Shown here: piece by piece, positions 46,401 to 57,591 of the stretch
How positions within the stretch are numbered: the first letter of the stretch is position 1
Layout: each line of letters opens with the position of its first letter
Assembly: GCF_000003815.2 (NCBI RefSeq)
Contig: NC_049984.1
Coordinates: forward strand, 7,162,998 to 7,226,997
From: Branchiostoma floridae
Taxonomy: Eukaryota; Chordata; Leptocardii; Amphioxiformes; Branchiostomatidae
Direction of reading: 5' to 3'
DNA length: 64,000 nt
Translations under genes and position numbers: made by a program
The notes under the pieces: model-generated
Told to the model about the DNA's origin: nothing
The model's database searches: none
Seen by the model: only the letters and a program-made list of their open reading frames with translations

Positions 46401-49400
46401 TTTTATTCATCAACAAAGTACAATGCAGGACAGAGGTGATGCACTCTAGCAGTACGCTAATATTGACATCACCTCTCTAAAAAACTGACAAGAACAAATA
46501 AAATAACAATATCAAAACAAACAATTCACAGCTATTTACAATAATTTGGGTTAGTAGTTGGTTGCAAAGCGTTTGGTATATACAATGTATGTCTGGGTTA
46601 ACTGTAAGATAGTCCAAGGTTCTAACTGCAAACTAATCAACATTATGTTAGTGATAAACATACACATGTCCAGGCCCAGGGCACACTTCTGGACGTCCAT
46701 TGGATATGATCCCAGCGCCATCTGACACTTGGACGTCACCTGGTATCTGCGACGTAGGATGGAAGAACAGAATATTGTGTACAGAGTACAATCGGGATTT
46801 CGTTTGTCGTCGTGAACAATGAATTCGAATAAGTCGACGGTTCTATCTAGAGGCATATACTTAGTACACAATTGATACAGTAAATCGTATGGAGCAGAAG
46901 ACAGAAACTTATATTAATAAATATTTGTATTATTGTAAATGACAATGTGTAATGGAAGACCTCTTGACCTCCTCCAAACATTGAACCCTTGAAAACCGGC
47001 TTAGGCGGAAGGGATACTAGTTTGTAACTCAAGGCTATATAAATATTGAGAAAAAAAACAGTTACTGTCTGAACAAAGTAACCGTCCCGTCCCAACGTCC
47101 GTAAAGGAATTCTTCGAGGGACTTCACATCCTTTGCCTGGCCGAATACTATGTCTGGAGACCAAACGGCCAGGGGCTGTCCCAGGTAATCGTATGGAAAC
47201 CATATCTGGCCAGCACGTTGTTGCATGAAACTTTCCTTGGCAAGTCGGTCGTCCACCCAATCACAGTGTAGGTAGAACTCAATCTCGTATTTCTTAAGAC
47301 AACAAAAGAAAGCCTGAATGAAGTATGCTTATTGGAAAGCAATTGCAGCCTTTGGCTACAGTTGACAGAGTTTTTTGGAGACTATGCAAGTAACAAGTCC
47401 TAGTACATTTATATCAAAGTATCATTCATAAGTCATTTTTCAATTATAGTTAGCAGATCCAGTATCAAAGAACAGTTGTCCACAACACAAGTAGCTATGA
47501 TTGCCAATGCAACTTTGGTATAGCAATCTTATGATTTGCATTTTATCCACACCGTATGACATTGCAAGTACATGTATCAATACACTATTGGTTTGGGTTT
47601 TGCTGTCTGTTGTATGATATAGTTTTACATCATTCTGTTTCTTAAAGCGTGAATATTAAAGCTTTAAGTCCCTTACCATCAGTCGCTCCGAAAATTGACC
47701 CAAATCCAAAATGTAGATGCCACAGTTGACGGTAGGGTCGTCTTTAAGACAAAAAGTGCCATTACATCGCTGTACAAGGTCGAGAATTTACTCATGTGTG
47801 ATTAATTTTACACTGTTCTTCGTGACCTGTTGCAATTTGAATGACGTTGACAACTTCGTTTGTACTGTCCTGGTACCTGCTTCAGTCACACCATGCATTA
47901 ATTCTTGTTTTTATATCTAAACATATGAAGTCCATAGTTCCTTTGTATTCCATACAGTATAATGGATGTCGGACAATACAACACATCACAATATATTGTA
48001 GTCTGGACTGAAGCAGCAGACTTGTTGCTGCCAAATCAACTGTAACGCTGCGAATGGGTGTTTCATGCTTGTAAAACGTCAGTATTTCAATCATGTGAAC
48101 ATAGCTTAAGCTTTTCGTTGGCTGCTTTTGAATCTAAATATTATTTTGTTTGTAATGATAAAGAAAAAGATATGACTGAGTTACCTGGAGCGGCGCTCGG
48201 GTTGTAACCCCATGGTAAAGCACCATAAATGGTCTGTTCCGGGTAGCTACTACTGTAATGTAAGGTAATGTTTCACATCAATAAGTATTAAATGCCAGAC
48301 GAAGGGTGATACAATAAAGGAAGTGCACTGTTAAACAAAATGTGATTGATGAAAAAAAAAAGAATGGAACTATTTCTTCTATATTCTGCAAATGTATTAA
48401 TTAAATACAGGTATTTAACAAATTGTTTTATATTTGTATGTAGTCCGTTATCTCTCATATTCTAGCCCCAGCCTGCTCGTCCCATCGCTTTCCCTAGCTG
48501 CTGTTCTAGGAGAATTTACGGTTGTTATTGGCGTGTAACATTAAGTCTAGAGGCATTAAAAGTTTATTTTTGTTAGATACCACTGGAACTTTTACCATAT
48601 AATGCTTATATGACTTCATTAAATATTTGCACACCAATTCATCGAAGTTACCCTTTCCCGGGCATGACATCATCGTCACGCTAATTCAGTACCAGTGTTG
48701 ACTTGACTTTTCCATAAGTAGGGAACGAGTCACGCCGTGTAACATACACACTCAGTGTTCAGAAATGCATGTAAAGCTTTAACAATATGTTACAGTACTG
48801 CTCATGACACACAATAAGCTACAATACATACAATGGCAAGCTCTGTGGATTACTAGACACAATGACATGCAGGGATGAAATATGGCGAAAATGGTGTTAT
48901 CCAACAATGAATCCAATCAAATAAGCACATTCCTCGTTCCAAACACTTTTCTTGTATAACAGGATGCACAATATGCTTCTATATGAATGAGTCACTTGAA
49001 ATAACATGACGACATCCAAATGTACTGTGTATTGACGCCAACCTGTATTCAGCATGTGGTCAAGGACAAAACCACAAAAATAGATTGTAAAATAAGAATA
49101 TAAGGTATTCCGATAGACGTTTTAATGCTGTAGTTTTTGATAGCCAATGTCTATAAGCCCTCCTCTCTCCTTCCATCGCCTTTTAATTTCACAACTGAAG
49201 TCAGGTGCTCATTTTTACACTTAGTTTGAGTGAGGAATGTCATGTAAAGTTAATCTGCAGTTATGTCAGACCACGATAAGATTATATGGCCTATAAATAA
49301 ATGAAGTGTACTGTTATACCCAGCTACAAGTGTCTTGTTTCACATTAATTGTCGCCCATCCGGCAGTAGGACTATAAGAAAATATCAAGAAACGATGCGG

Positions 49401-49836
49401 GCGATAGTGGCAACGGTACTTACCACCAAAGATTAAAGAGCACTTCAGGTGTCTGAGTAATTGCCAGACGGTATGGATATGGCGACAGGGGACACATTAG
49501 TACTGCATGTTACAAGCGAAATTTGATCATGAATGTCTTTCCCATGCTACAGAATAACTTTGTGTGCCATGGGTATCAGTCTCTGAATGTCATATTTAAG
49601 CTGGAAACGTTTAAAGTTTGTTAAAATATTGTGACAAGAGACCACCCCAAGACTCAACGACATAGAAAAACCTTCCTTATTGAAGTACAGACGACATGTA
49701 ACTTACAGTCTCATTCTAACTCTTCTCAAACTCACCTGTTGGGTCCAGGAGTCGTACCATTCAATTCCCCGCTCGCCACGCAAACAACACTTAAGAACAA
49801 TCCAAAAACCCAAGGAAAGGAAACGCGACTAGCCAT
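43487..49836 (-). CDS. Cys-loop ligand-gated ion channel with Cys-rich loop-C insertion (receptor 1)
   Basis: Ten exons on the minus strand: 49736-49836, 48185-48252, 47677-47741, 47066-47292, 46664-46746, 46134-46283, 45489-45653, 44915-45129, 44082-44234, 43487-43675; phases agree and the protein is 471 aa. A signal peptide (MASRVSFPWVFGLFLSVVCV) leads into a ligand-binding domain: NCGIYILDLG, KYEIEFYLHCDW, GQIWFPYDYLG, GRWDGTVTL, then the Cys-loop C-QMALGSYPMDVQK-C (13 residues between). Beta 8-9 (GINAQFQLVKAHAFSYV) is followed by an 8-Cys module in place of loop C, then GQVRFALIRRINFHFIQTYG into M1, M2 (VVTARVSLNVVTVLTMLTQ), M3 (RAIDVWLFACQWFVFVSLIE), a short loop of about 35 residues and M4 (RVWFPVCFVLFMIGYFAYYL). 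M2 is of the anion-selective GlyR/GABA-A type, but -2' is Thr instead of Pro and 6' is Val instead of Thr. Plasma-membrane pentamer; ligand unknown. Confidence 0.9.
43800..44040. repeat. SINE-like dispersed repeat in receptor 1 intron 9
   Basis: Contains gcacgttaaagaacccaccg then cacttatcgaaaagtgtagg, shared in diverged form with 27725-27780, and further low-divergence sequence to about 44035. No coding signal. Probably the 3' region of a SINE. Confidence 0.45.
44310..44470. repeat. Degenerate tandem repeat of about 28 bp
   Basis: Imperfect units around cgcttgaggcgaagcgtaatgc (for example cgcttcaggcgaagcatgat and cgtttgaggcgaagtgtaat). Located in receptor 1 intron 8, next to the M3 exon. No coding meaning. 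Confidence 0.55.
44600..44914 (-). repeat. Tandem copies of the M2 exon end plus its splice donor
   Basis: About five units of roughly 60 bp, each the reverse complement of GTGACTGTACTCACCATGCT followed by a short variable part and CAG|gtatgagtagcagtg. They duplicate the last codons of M2 (VTVLTML..Q) and the intron 1-base boundary of exon 44915-45129. Later copies carry TTAGTAACG in place of CACA. Each copy keeps a consensus-like donor, so they are potential decoy or alternative donors. Confidence 0.85.
45489..45653 (-). CDS. Cys-rich loop-C exon of receptor 1
   Basis: 165 bp, phase 1 at both ends, encoding GISCLYAASTCDFTSMEDEC and onward to ITCD, with eight cysteines spaced 6-8-4-10-2-5-8. 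It sits between the beta-9 exon and the beta-10/M1 exon, exactly where loop C is in GlyR-type subunits. Confidence 0.9.
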
Positions 49837-50711
49837 TGTGTGTCCGAACTTAAAAGACAAAACTAAACATGCATCAGATGATTCGTACTTGAGACGGTAA
49901 TTACAAGACTCTATTTTGCATACTGCTTGTCTCATGAATAATTTAGACTCCACATATGTAATTGTACCTCGATTGAGCTGGCTGCTAATATAATGACTAC
50001 GCTCATCAGCTACGATGTCATGCAAAGGTTGCCAATCATCGGTTCCACCCATGATCACGTGAACGACTCCTGCGAGGGTCATGATACTCCTATTGATATG
50101 ACGTCACTTGATTGACAGTATTAGTTGAGTACGAGGCGATTCTTTTATTTCTCGGGCGGACAAAATCAGTCATGCTGTGCTTTTTTTGAAAATCAATGTT
50201 TATTTTTCAATGCTAGGTGAGTAAATACGCACCACCATGTATCTCTCATTTAGCTCTTAGATACGGCATCAACATTTCAATCATCATTTGTACTATATGA
50301 TAACAGCTGTTGATAACATAAGAATAGCATTAGTACTTGGAGTCTGAAACCTAATGTATGTCACTGCACACATGTACACACACACACGCTCTAATGAAAG
50401 GTAACTTTCTTGGCGAAGGCAATAACGAAAAGCAATGTTATAAATGATAGTAGACATGTCAATACTCAATTCTCCAGACGATATCTGCTAGGGTTTTACA
50501 AATTTACTCAAAGTGAAACCAAATATTCTGCATTGTGTCTTTGTACGATGTTGTAACGTTACATGCTATACTGTGACTTGGTGCGATATTGTACCTTATA
50601 TTGTGATGTACTTTTGGTACAATTCTGTTGCCATACTGCTCAATACTCAATTATCAATCATTTTCATCCACATTATATAGAAACATGCAAAACCATTAAC
50701 GCATTGACACT
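49837..50711. other. Intergenic spacer between receptors 1 and 2
   Basis: Holds the presumed promoter of receptor 1 and the 3' flank of receptor 2. A dimly tandem segment (ctatactgtgacttggtgcg, tatattgtgatgtacttttg) lies near 50565-50615. No exon seen. Confidence 0.5.
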
Positions 50712-51119
50712 TTATATGGCCCCGGTAGAGTACTTGACCCAATCGATGACGTAGTAGCCGAAGTAGCCAATCATGAAGAGCACGAAGCAGACAGGGAACC
50801 ATACGCGGGCAGCGTAGTCGTGACGTAATGCCTTCTCCTTGGGCGTCAGAGTCTTGCAGCAGCCGCGCCCTTCTGTCTGTGAAAAAAATCAAGACCATAG
50901 CATGTCCAGATCAAAAGATAACAAAAAAATCGTAGTTTTGCTGCAGTACTAAGGTCACATACCAGAGGGCCAAAAATCGATCTTGTCATTCATCTTCCCA
51001 ACCCCTTTCCACATACCAAATATTATCGTAATACATGCAGAGGTTCTAGAGTTATGCTGACCACAAATATCCAGAAACACATGCAGACACACAGACACAG
51101 ACACACAGACACAGACACA

Positions 51120-51163
<44 letters not shown>

Positions 51164-54100
51164 TACACATACATCAAAAACTATATCTCCATTTTTCATG
51201 GAGGTAATAAGGATTACACAGCTATCTGACGACATCAAACTTCATGTTGCCAATCCAATTTGTCATCAATTGTCTGCAACATGTCATTGGACGACACTTG
51301 TGGTGCTGATATGATGCTTCTTGCACCAGGTAAGACGTCAAAATGGAAAGAAGATGTTGTGTTTTGCGTTATTTTGTGAATGTTGATAGAACATGCGAAC
51401 GCCGAGGTTAGCCTCCACCAGGTCTTCCTAGGGGTGTACGGGGATCGTAGAATTCGGCAAAACAATCTGGACATTGGCCAGGGGAGTCAGTCCATGCTAC
51501 AGTTAATGTTACCCCTCCGCGACCGGCCAAACCCTCTAGTAGCAAAACTCCCCTGGCAAATTATTCTCCCAGCGTAGTCCGTCTGGTAGAGACTACGCCG
51601 AGGTGTTTTAGAATGACATTTGAAGACAAAGGAAGTTGCAAACCTGTGAACGTAACGTTACCTCATTAGATTTGTCCACTGCCTTGGAGTCGCGCCGGAT
51701 GTAGTAGTGGACCACGCCGTACTCGATCAGAGACACGAAGACGAACCACTGACAGGCGAACAGCCACACGTCAATGGCACGTACGTACGACACCTCCGGG
51801 AAATACTCAACTTTCCTGGTCTGGAAATATTGTAATAAGAGACAAACTACTATTTCATTGGTCAAACTGTTGTATGGACCGGCAACCCCGTAGGCCTAAA
51901 ATATGAGACGAAAATTCCTTGCGTTCTATTAAAAATATGATCAAAAATAATAGTGAAGGGGAACTTAAATATACCTTTTTTTAGAGTCCATTCCAAGACA
52001 CCGTGCGGATGTTTGTTGCCATTGTTTAGAATTGATTTTAAAGTTTTTTAATTATATGTCTAGGACATTTGATACTTCAGAAATATTTTTAACACTGTTT
52101 CAACTTTATAAATATTTCTCTGGTCCTGTAAAACTTTGGAAATATTAATGGTGTGGAATTGGATACTTCTAATGGTTTCTAAATAATGATAACAGCATTC
52201 TACCATTATTTACCATTTTCTACCATTTTTTGTAAATGGTTCAGTGGGCTGGGAAGATAGCAATTCACACATCCTTGCAAAGTATGGTTGGGTGCCATGC
52301 AACAATGGCCCACCACAAAGGATCCACCAATGCCCAGCAGTGAAATCTAAAAATATACCAGGCAGACAAAAGGGGCTAACTTTTATGGGGCAATAGATTA
52401 ATTCTACCATTTGGCAAGGTTTACCATTTTTTGTAAATATTTCTATATTAAATATTTCTAAAGAATCCTGCAGATGTTTGAAAATTATTGTAAATAAAGA
52501 GATTTTTGTGTGATCTCTTTCAAAATGTTTCCAAAGTATTCAAAGGAATTCAAATAGATTCAAAATTCCATATTATTTTTTTTGAAAAAGTTATAACTGT
52601 TGGGGCTTAGACATTCTTTTATTCAAAACGATTCCAACTTATTACAATTATTGTCTAAAAACCCTCATGGTGTCTCGGAATGGACTCTATGGAAAAAATA
52701 CAATGAAGAAGTAGTACTTATCAAACAAATGACACAACGAGTTAGTTTATTTATCATACCTGTGTGAGCATGGTGAGCACAGTCACCACGTTGAGAGACA
52801 CCCTGGCAGGCACCACCTCAGGGTTGACCCAGAAGGACGTCCAGCTCATGGCGACAGTGGTCAGGGTCGGTGCGTAAGTCTGGATGAAGTGGAAGTTGAT
52901 CCGCCTGACGAGCGCGAAGCGGATCTGCCCCGAGGTGAAGCAGCTTAGACCCGTGGCTTGTTTCAGGTCCTCAGCTGGAGCAATGCAACACAATAGAAGC
53001 CGTTTGATTGTATACCCCATTTGCCAGTGTATTTCATACAATCCAGGGAGATTCAGCTGGACCTCACCGGCTCGGGATTTGGGGAATCCGTGCAATTAAC
53101 AAAAGTGTGCAATAATCCGTTGTGCAATTAACTGACTTCTACTACTGTATTAGTAATTTGCTGCATGAGTTGTGTAATCAATATAATGTAAACAGATTCG
53201 GAGAATATGATTCTCGTAGCACAAATAAACGACTCAAACCTGGTAACTCACTTGCCTTCCTAAGTAAGGCCATACCTTAACCTTTGACGAAATAGAATTG
53301 TTATAGTGTAACGATAATTATTTCTGATATACAGACCTAAAAGGCGTGGCATGGGGTAGGTCTTAGAAAATAAAAGTGCATGTAGTAATGATATTAGTCT
53401 ATATGATTTGACTCTTGTCATCCAACCAAGTAGTAAGAATGCCCTGAGGCGTCGCCAAAAAAATAAAGGAGTTTCATACCATCGCATGTGATGTCGGCCC
53501 CTCCAGATGTGCAGTTTCCGTAGAAGTTGCACTTCTCGCAGTGTGCCGTCCCCAGTCTGTCTGCACTGACGCAGTCATGCAACAGGCACTCATCCTCCAA
53601 CGCCCGGAAGTCACAGGTGGATACTGCATACACACAGTTTTTACCTGTATGGACAAACATAACCAATCGAGAATTGTGATTATAGTTAGCTGAAAAAAAT
53701 CTGACGATTATCAAGATTGAAGCCGACCAGAAGGAATTTACTATTTCACCATTGTCTTAATAAACCATCATTACAGAAAAATGATGAATGTACAATGGCC
53801 GACCTGGTATCAATGTGCACAATCATGTTGTACATATCCATCTAAAGTACGATACAGATGCAGACATTTTCATTTACGTTTTGTGATGTGAAGCTCCAAA
53901 CAGCTGTACTAATGCGTGAATCTCTGACAACAAGGGAACGCAATGTAGTGTGACACTTCAACACTCACCGCGTTCGGTGTGCGAGTTGACATAGGAGAAG
54001 GCGTGGATCTTGATAAGCTGGAACTGCGCGTTGATGCCGGACGACTTCACAACAACCGGGGGCTTGTTTTCATCCCAGAACCACTCTGTCTTCGGACCCC

Positions 54101-57100
54101 AGACGAGACGGCCACCTTTAACTGTACATGTAAACAAATCTTATAAACGTATTCATAAAAGTTTATTGCAAATTCTTGCCCGTGGGCTAATTGCAGGTAA
54201 CATGATGAGACATTCAGACAAAGTAAAAACAATATCAAGGATGTCTAATCTAGTCTAAAACTAGTAAAACCTAACTTTAGATCCTGGGTAACCAAGGAGC
54301 TTTTATCAATTGATAAAAGCTCCTTGATTAATCTGACATGTTTTTTCGTGAATGGATGGCAAGGTTTGTAAAACTATGACAGATTTTATACCATCGATTG
54401 TGACATAGTCAATGTGCATGCATTCATATCTACTGCAAAAAAACAAAAAAAACTGAATGTCATTCAAATCATACAGACGTACACAGATTCATTCCCAATG
54501 CACAGTTCTGCACGTCCAGTGGATATGCTCCCAACGCCATGTGACACTTGGACGTCAGCGTGTATCTGGAATATATAGCATAATCGTGTGTAATTGGGAA
54601 TACAACAAACACCGGTGGATCTTTCTTAATTGTTATCCTACTGAGCCCGTCTATATATACGGGATGCATATATAAGATGCCTCTATGTGGGGCCAGTATA
54701 TTTATGGGTTTCCTGCATTTCTCACTTAAATTCAGCATACCGCAGCAAAGCGCATCGATTGGGGAGGTAAATCTGTAACCTCCATAGCAGGCTCTCTGAG
54801 GCCTTTTTGACTCATAATACACTTTTGCTGGCCATTTCTTTTTGTACTGGATCGCTGATTGTTGGCCTTCTCTGACTGCTGGCCTCAGCGACCCAGTACA
54901 AAAAGAAATGGCCAGCAAAAGTGTATTATGAGCCAGAAAAGGCCTCAGAGAGCCTGCTTTGAAGGTCAGTAAATCTACAGCAACAGCCCCAAATACCTTT
55001 TACTGATTTTTCAAGACAGCGGAAGGCGAAAGATCCCACCTTTTCTATTATGTGTGGGTTTTGTGAAGTTAGAAGGAGAATTGGTTTCTTTTTGTCGGTG
55101 AATGTTAAGACGTTTAGATGGAATTTGACGGCCTCTTCAAACAGCTCTTTTCTTTCGTGATAATAGAAAGAGCAGTTTGACATAAAATGTGTTTCAGCCC
55201 GGGTGGGGGGGGGGTTAGTTAACTATGCATAAAAAATCGTCAGCGGGACAAGGTTTCAATGATATGATAAACCAAACCATCTGACCCACCCAGAGAAATC
55301 CTAGGAACTTGCATATATATTAAGTGGCAAGTTCAATCATAGGAAATTCAATTAGATTGTTCCGTCACAACATACTTCATGATCTTAGTAACGGTCCCAT
55401 CCCACCGCCCGTAAAGGTATTCCCCACTTTCCTCTACATCCTTGGCCATGTTGAACTGCACGGTGGGGGTCCAGATCAGGATGGCCTTTCCCGCGTCATT
55501 GCGAGGTAACCAGATCTGGTGAGCCCGGTCCGGCAGGAGGCTTTCCTTGGCCAGTCGACGGTCGACCCAATCACAATGTAGGTAGAACTCGATCTCGTAT
55601 TTCTAGGACATTTGTGAGAAACAGGAACAAATTTTATATTAGTGCAATTGGTCGAGACGGGACTTCGACACACATGCAGCTTTCGATGATCAGTATCATT
55701 GGCCATGGTAGATAGATTTCAACCGTTTTCGTGTCGTGAAGAAACATCATTAATTGATCAAGAGCTCACTGCAAATGATGTCGGCTTTCTGTTATATATG
55801 TTTACCCCCAAAAGCTAATTTCTATTTGGTACCAAGTGATTACTTTATATGATTAGATAGCAAATTACTTTATAATTACATTGCTGAAAAATAATGCCCT
55901 AAAGATGCCAACAAAGTGTGCAGATGAATACAATTTAGGTCCTCACCATCAGTCGCTCTGAAAAATGACCCAGGTCCAGGATATAGATGCCACAGTTGAC
56001 TGTATCATCCGCTATGCATGGGAGGACATGGTATTACATTAATGTGTGGTTAGCGGGTTCATAACAGTCACGCTATGCAGATAGACAAAAGGTGACTCGA
56101 TGAGCAGTGGACCGTACGCTGTAGAAAGTGGATTCCAACCAAGACTGGAGTTGACGGTTGAAAATATGGGTAAGTCTAATTCTATGTTGGAAATTACAGT
56201 TGAAATTTGATCCAAAATGGCCTAATATGTATCCCTCTAACTGTTTCAGGTATTTGCATTTTTTGTTGATAACGGTGTGTCATTCTTTTCATTGAGTGCC
56301 AGTATTCTGAGATGCACACAATGACGGGTAGTGCACCTCTTCGCTTCGAAAATGTACACTATACTAACCGATGTCTATGGCATGACATCACACAATATAT
56401 TACAATACAACAGAACATAATGCAATACAATACAATACAACACAACACAGATAAGTCGGCAGTCGAAAGCATTATAATTGCTTACCAGACTGTAACGGCA
56501 GCATGATGTTGCTCATATTATCAGACAACAAAAGATTATTGTAGTCCCTTGGGGTTTTGGTCAAATTGTCAACGTATGTATTTCAATCAATAAAAAGTTA
56601 TTTTTTGCCACAGAAAACCTGTATAGGTTCAGTCTTTCTTGTTTCTGCTTGTGATACAGTAGCCTTCTGCAGGCTGAAATGTGATGGAGATACGTTTCTG
56701 TTTAAAGTAAGACAGAATAAAAATAAAAATACCTGGAACGGCGTCTGGGTTGTAGTCCCCTGGTAAGTCACCATACTCTGTCATGAATGGGTAGCTGCTG
56801 TAATACAACATAACGTTAACGCTAGAATTTCAAAGACAAACAAAGAGTGATATGTAATAATGTTAACATCAGACTATGTAAAAGCTGAAATATATATAAA
56901 TACAAGACGAATGGGCTGTACAAGATTGAAGTTAGGGACTCAACTAACATAAATCTATGGATGCGACGTTAGGTGGTGTTAACATGGTTAGGATAAGCAT
57001 ACGGTTTACGTACGCTGAAATGCACCCATTGTTCAAACATTGTTCTCCATAATCATTAAACTAAAGATGCGGCAAATTGGGTACAAGATCAAGATCAAGA

Positions 57101-57591
57101 GAGCTAGCACCTTCCTAGGGTATGGAGATTTCTAAGCGCCAAGCACCTTCGTCTATAATGCCATGACATAAAAGCACATAGCGCCTTCCATTTGTTATTC
57201 CATCTTCCATTGTATGCAAATACGTCTTACCTCAACTGCAGTAACGTTATATGTGCACGATGTCTATCATTTTTTTCTATCCATTCTTGAGTACAAGTAC
57301 TTACACATAGCACCACACTAGAGATAAAGGTCCCTCGCTTTAGACTGGTGACAACAAAACAACCACCAAATTCACCATCAAACGTTTGTTATATGACTTC
57401 GTGCCTTTGTCATTGTCATTGGCACCATGCCTTGTATGTAGATCTAACGTTGTAACGTTACATCCTTATTATAACCCATGCACACATACCTGTTGGAAAC
57501 GGGAGTCGTAACATTCAAGTTGCTGCTCGTCACATTTAGGATACAACAGGACAACCCAAACACCAAAGGAAAGGGATAACACACGAGACAT
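50712..57591 (-). CDS. Cys-loop ligand-gated ion channel with Cys-rich loop-C insertion (receptor 2)
   Basis: Ten exons on the minus strand: 57490-57591 (first exon, frame uncertain), 56738-56805 region exon 2, 55947-56011, 55376-55602, 54483-54565, 53969-54121, 53480-53644, 52760-52974, 51662-51820, 50712-50876. Exon lengths and phases from exon 2 on match receptor 1 except small codon changes, so the two are recent tandem duplicates. Motifs: NCGIYILDLGHFSERLM, HCDWVDRRLAKES, Cys-loop C-HMALGAYPLDVQN-C, INAQFQLIKIHAFSYV, the 8-Cys module, M2 with the canonical anion-channel VPAR (VVPARVSLNVVTVLTMLTQ), and M4. The first exon is 102 nt against 101 in receptor 1: the signal-peptide frame (MSRVLSLSFGVWVVLLYP) and the frame that joins exon 2 differ by one base. 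This could be a sequence error, an allele-specific frameshift, or a different first exon. Exon 8 has an additional Cys (GLSCFTSG). Confidence 0.86.
51083..51170. repeat. (CA)n microsatellite
   Basis: CA/CAGA simple repeat in receptor 2 intron 9; source of spurious CVCVCV frames. Confidence 0.96.
51982..52689. mobile_element. Non-autonomous element with inverted ends
   Basis: Left end tagagtccattccaagacac and right end gtgtctcggaatggactcta are inverted repeats of about 24 bp bounding about 700 bp of A/T-rich sequence with internal repeats of taccattttctaccattt. Non-coding. Located in receptor 2 intron 8. Confidence 0.75.
53480..53644 (-). CDS. Cys-rich loop-C exon of receptor 2
   Basis: 165 bp, phase 1 at both ends; GKNCVYAVSTCDFRALEDEC onward to ITCD. 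Eight cysteines with spacing 6-8-4-10-2-5-8, identical to receptor 1. ECKCNFYGNC-like centre (CEKCNFYGNC) is unchanged between the two. Confidence 0.9.
54787..54957. mobile_element. Near-perfect foldback element
   Basis: Left arm 54787-54850 (gcaggctctctgaggccttt through ccatttctttttgtactgg) is almost exactly complementary to the right arm 54892-54957, with a spacer of about 40 bp that itself pairs partly. In receptor 2 intron 4. The high arm identity suggests recent origin or gene conversion between arms. Confidence 0.85.

Noticed and set aside
50955-51314. Frames with CVCVCV or THTHTH runs
   Set aside because: Translations of the (CA)n microsatellite in a receptor 2 intron.
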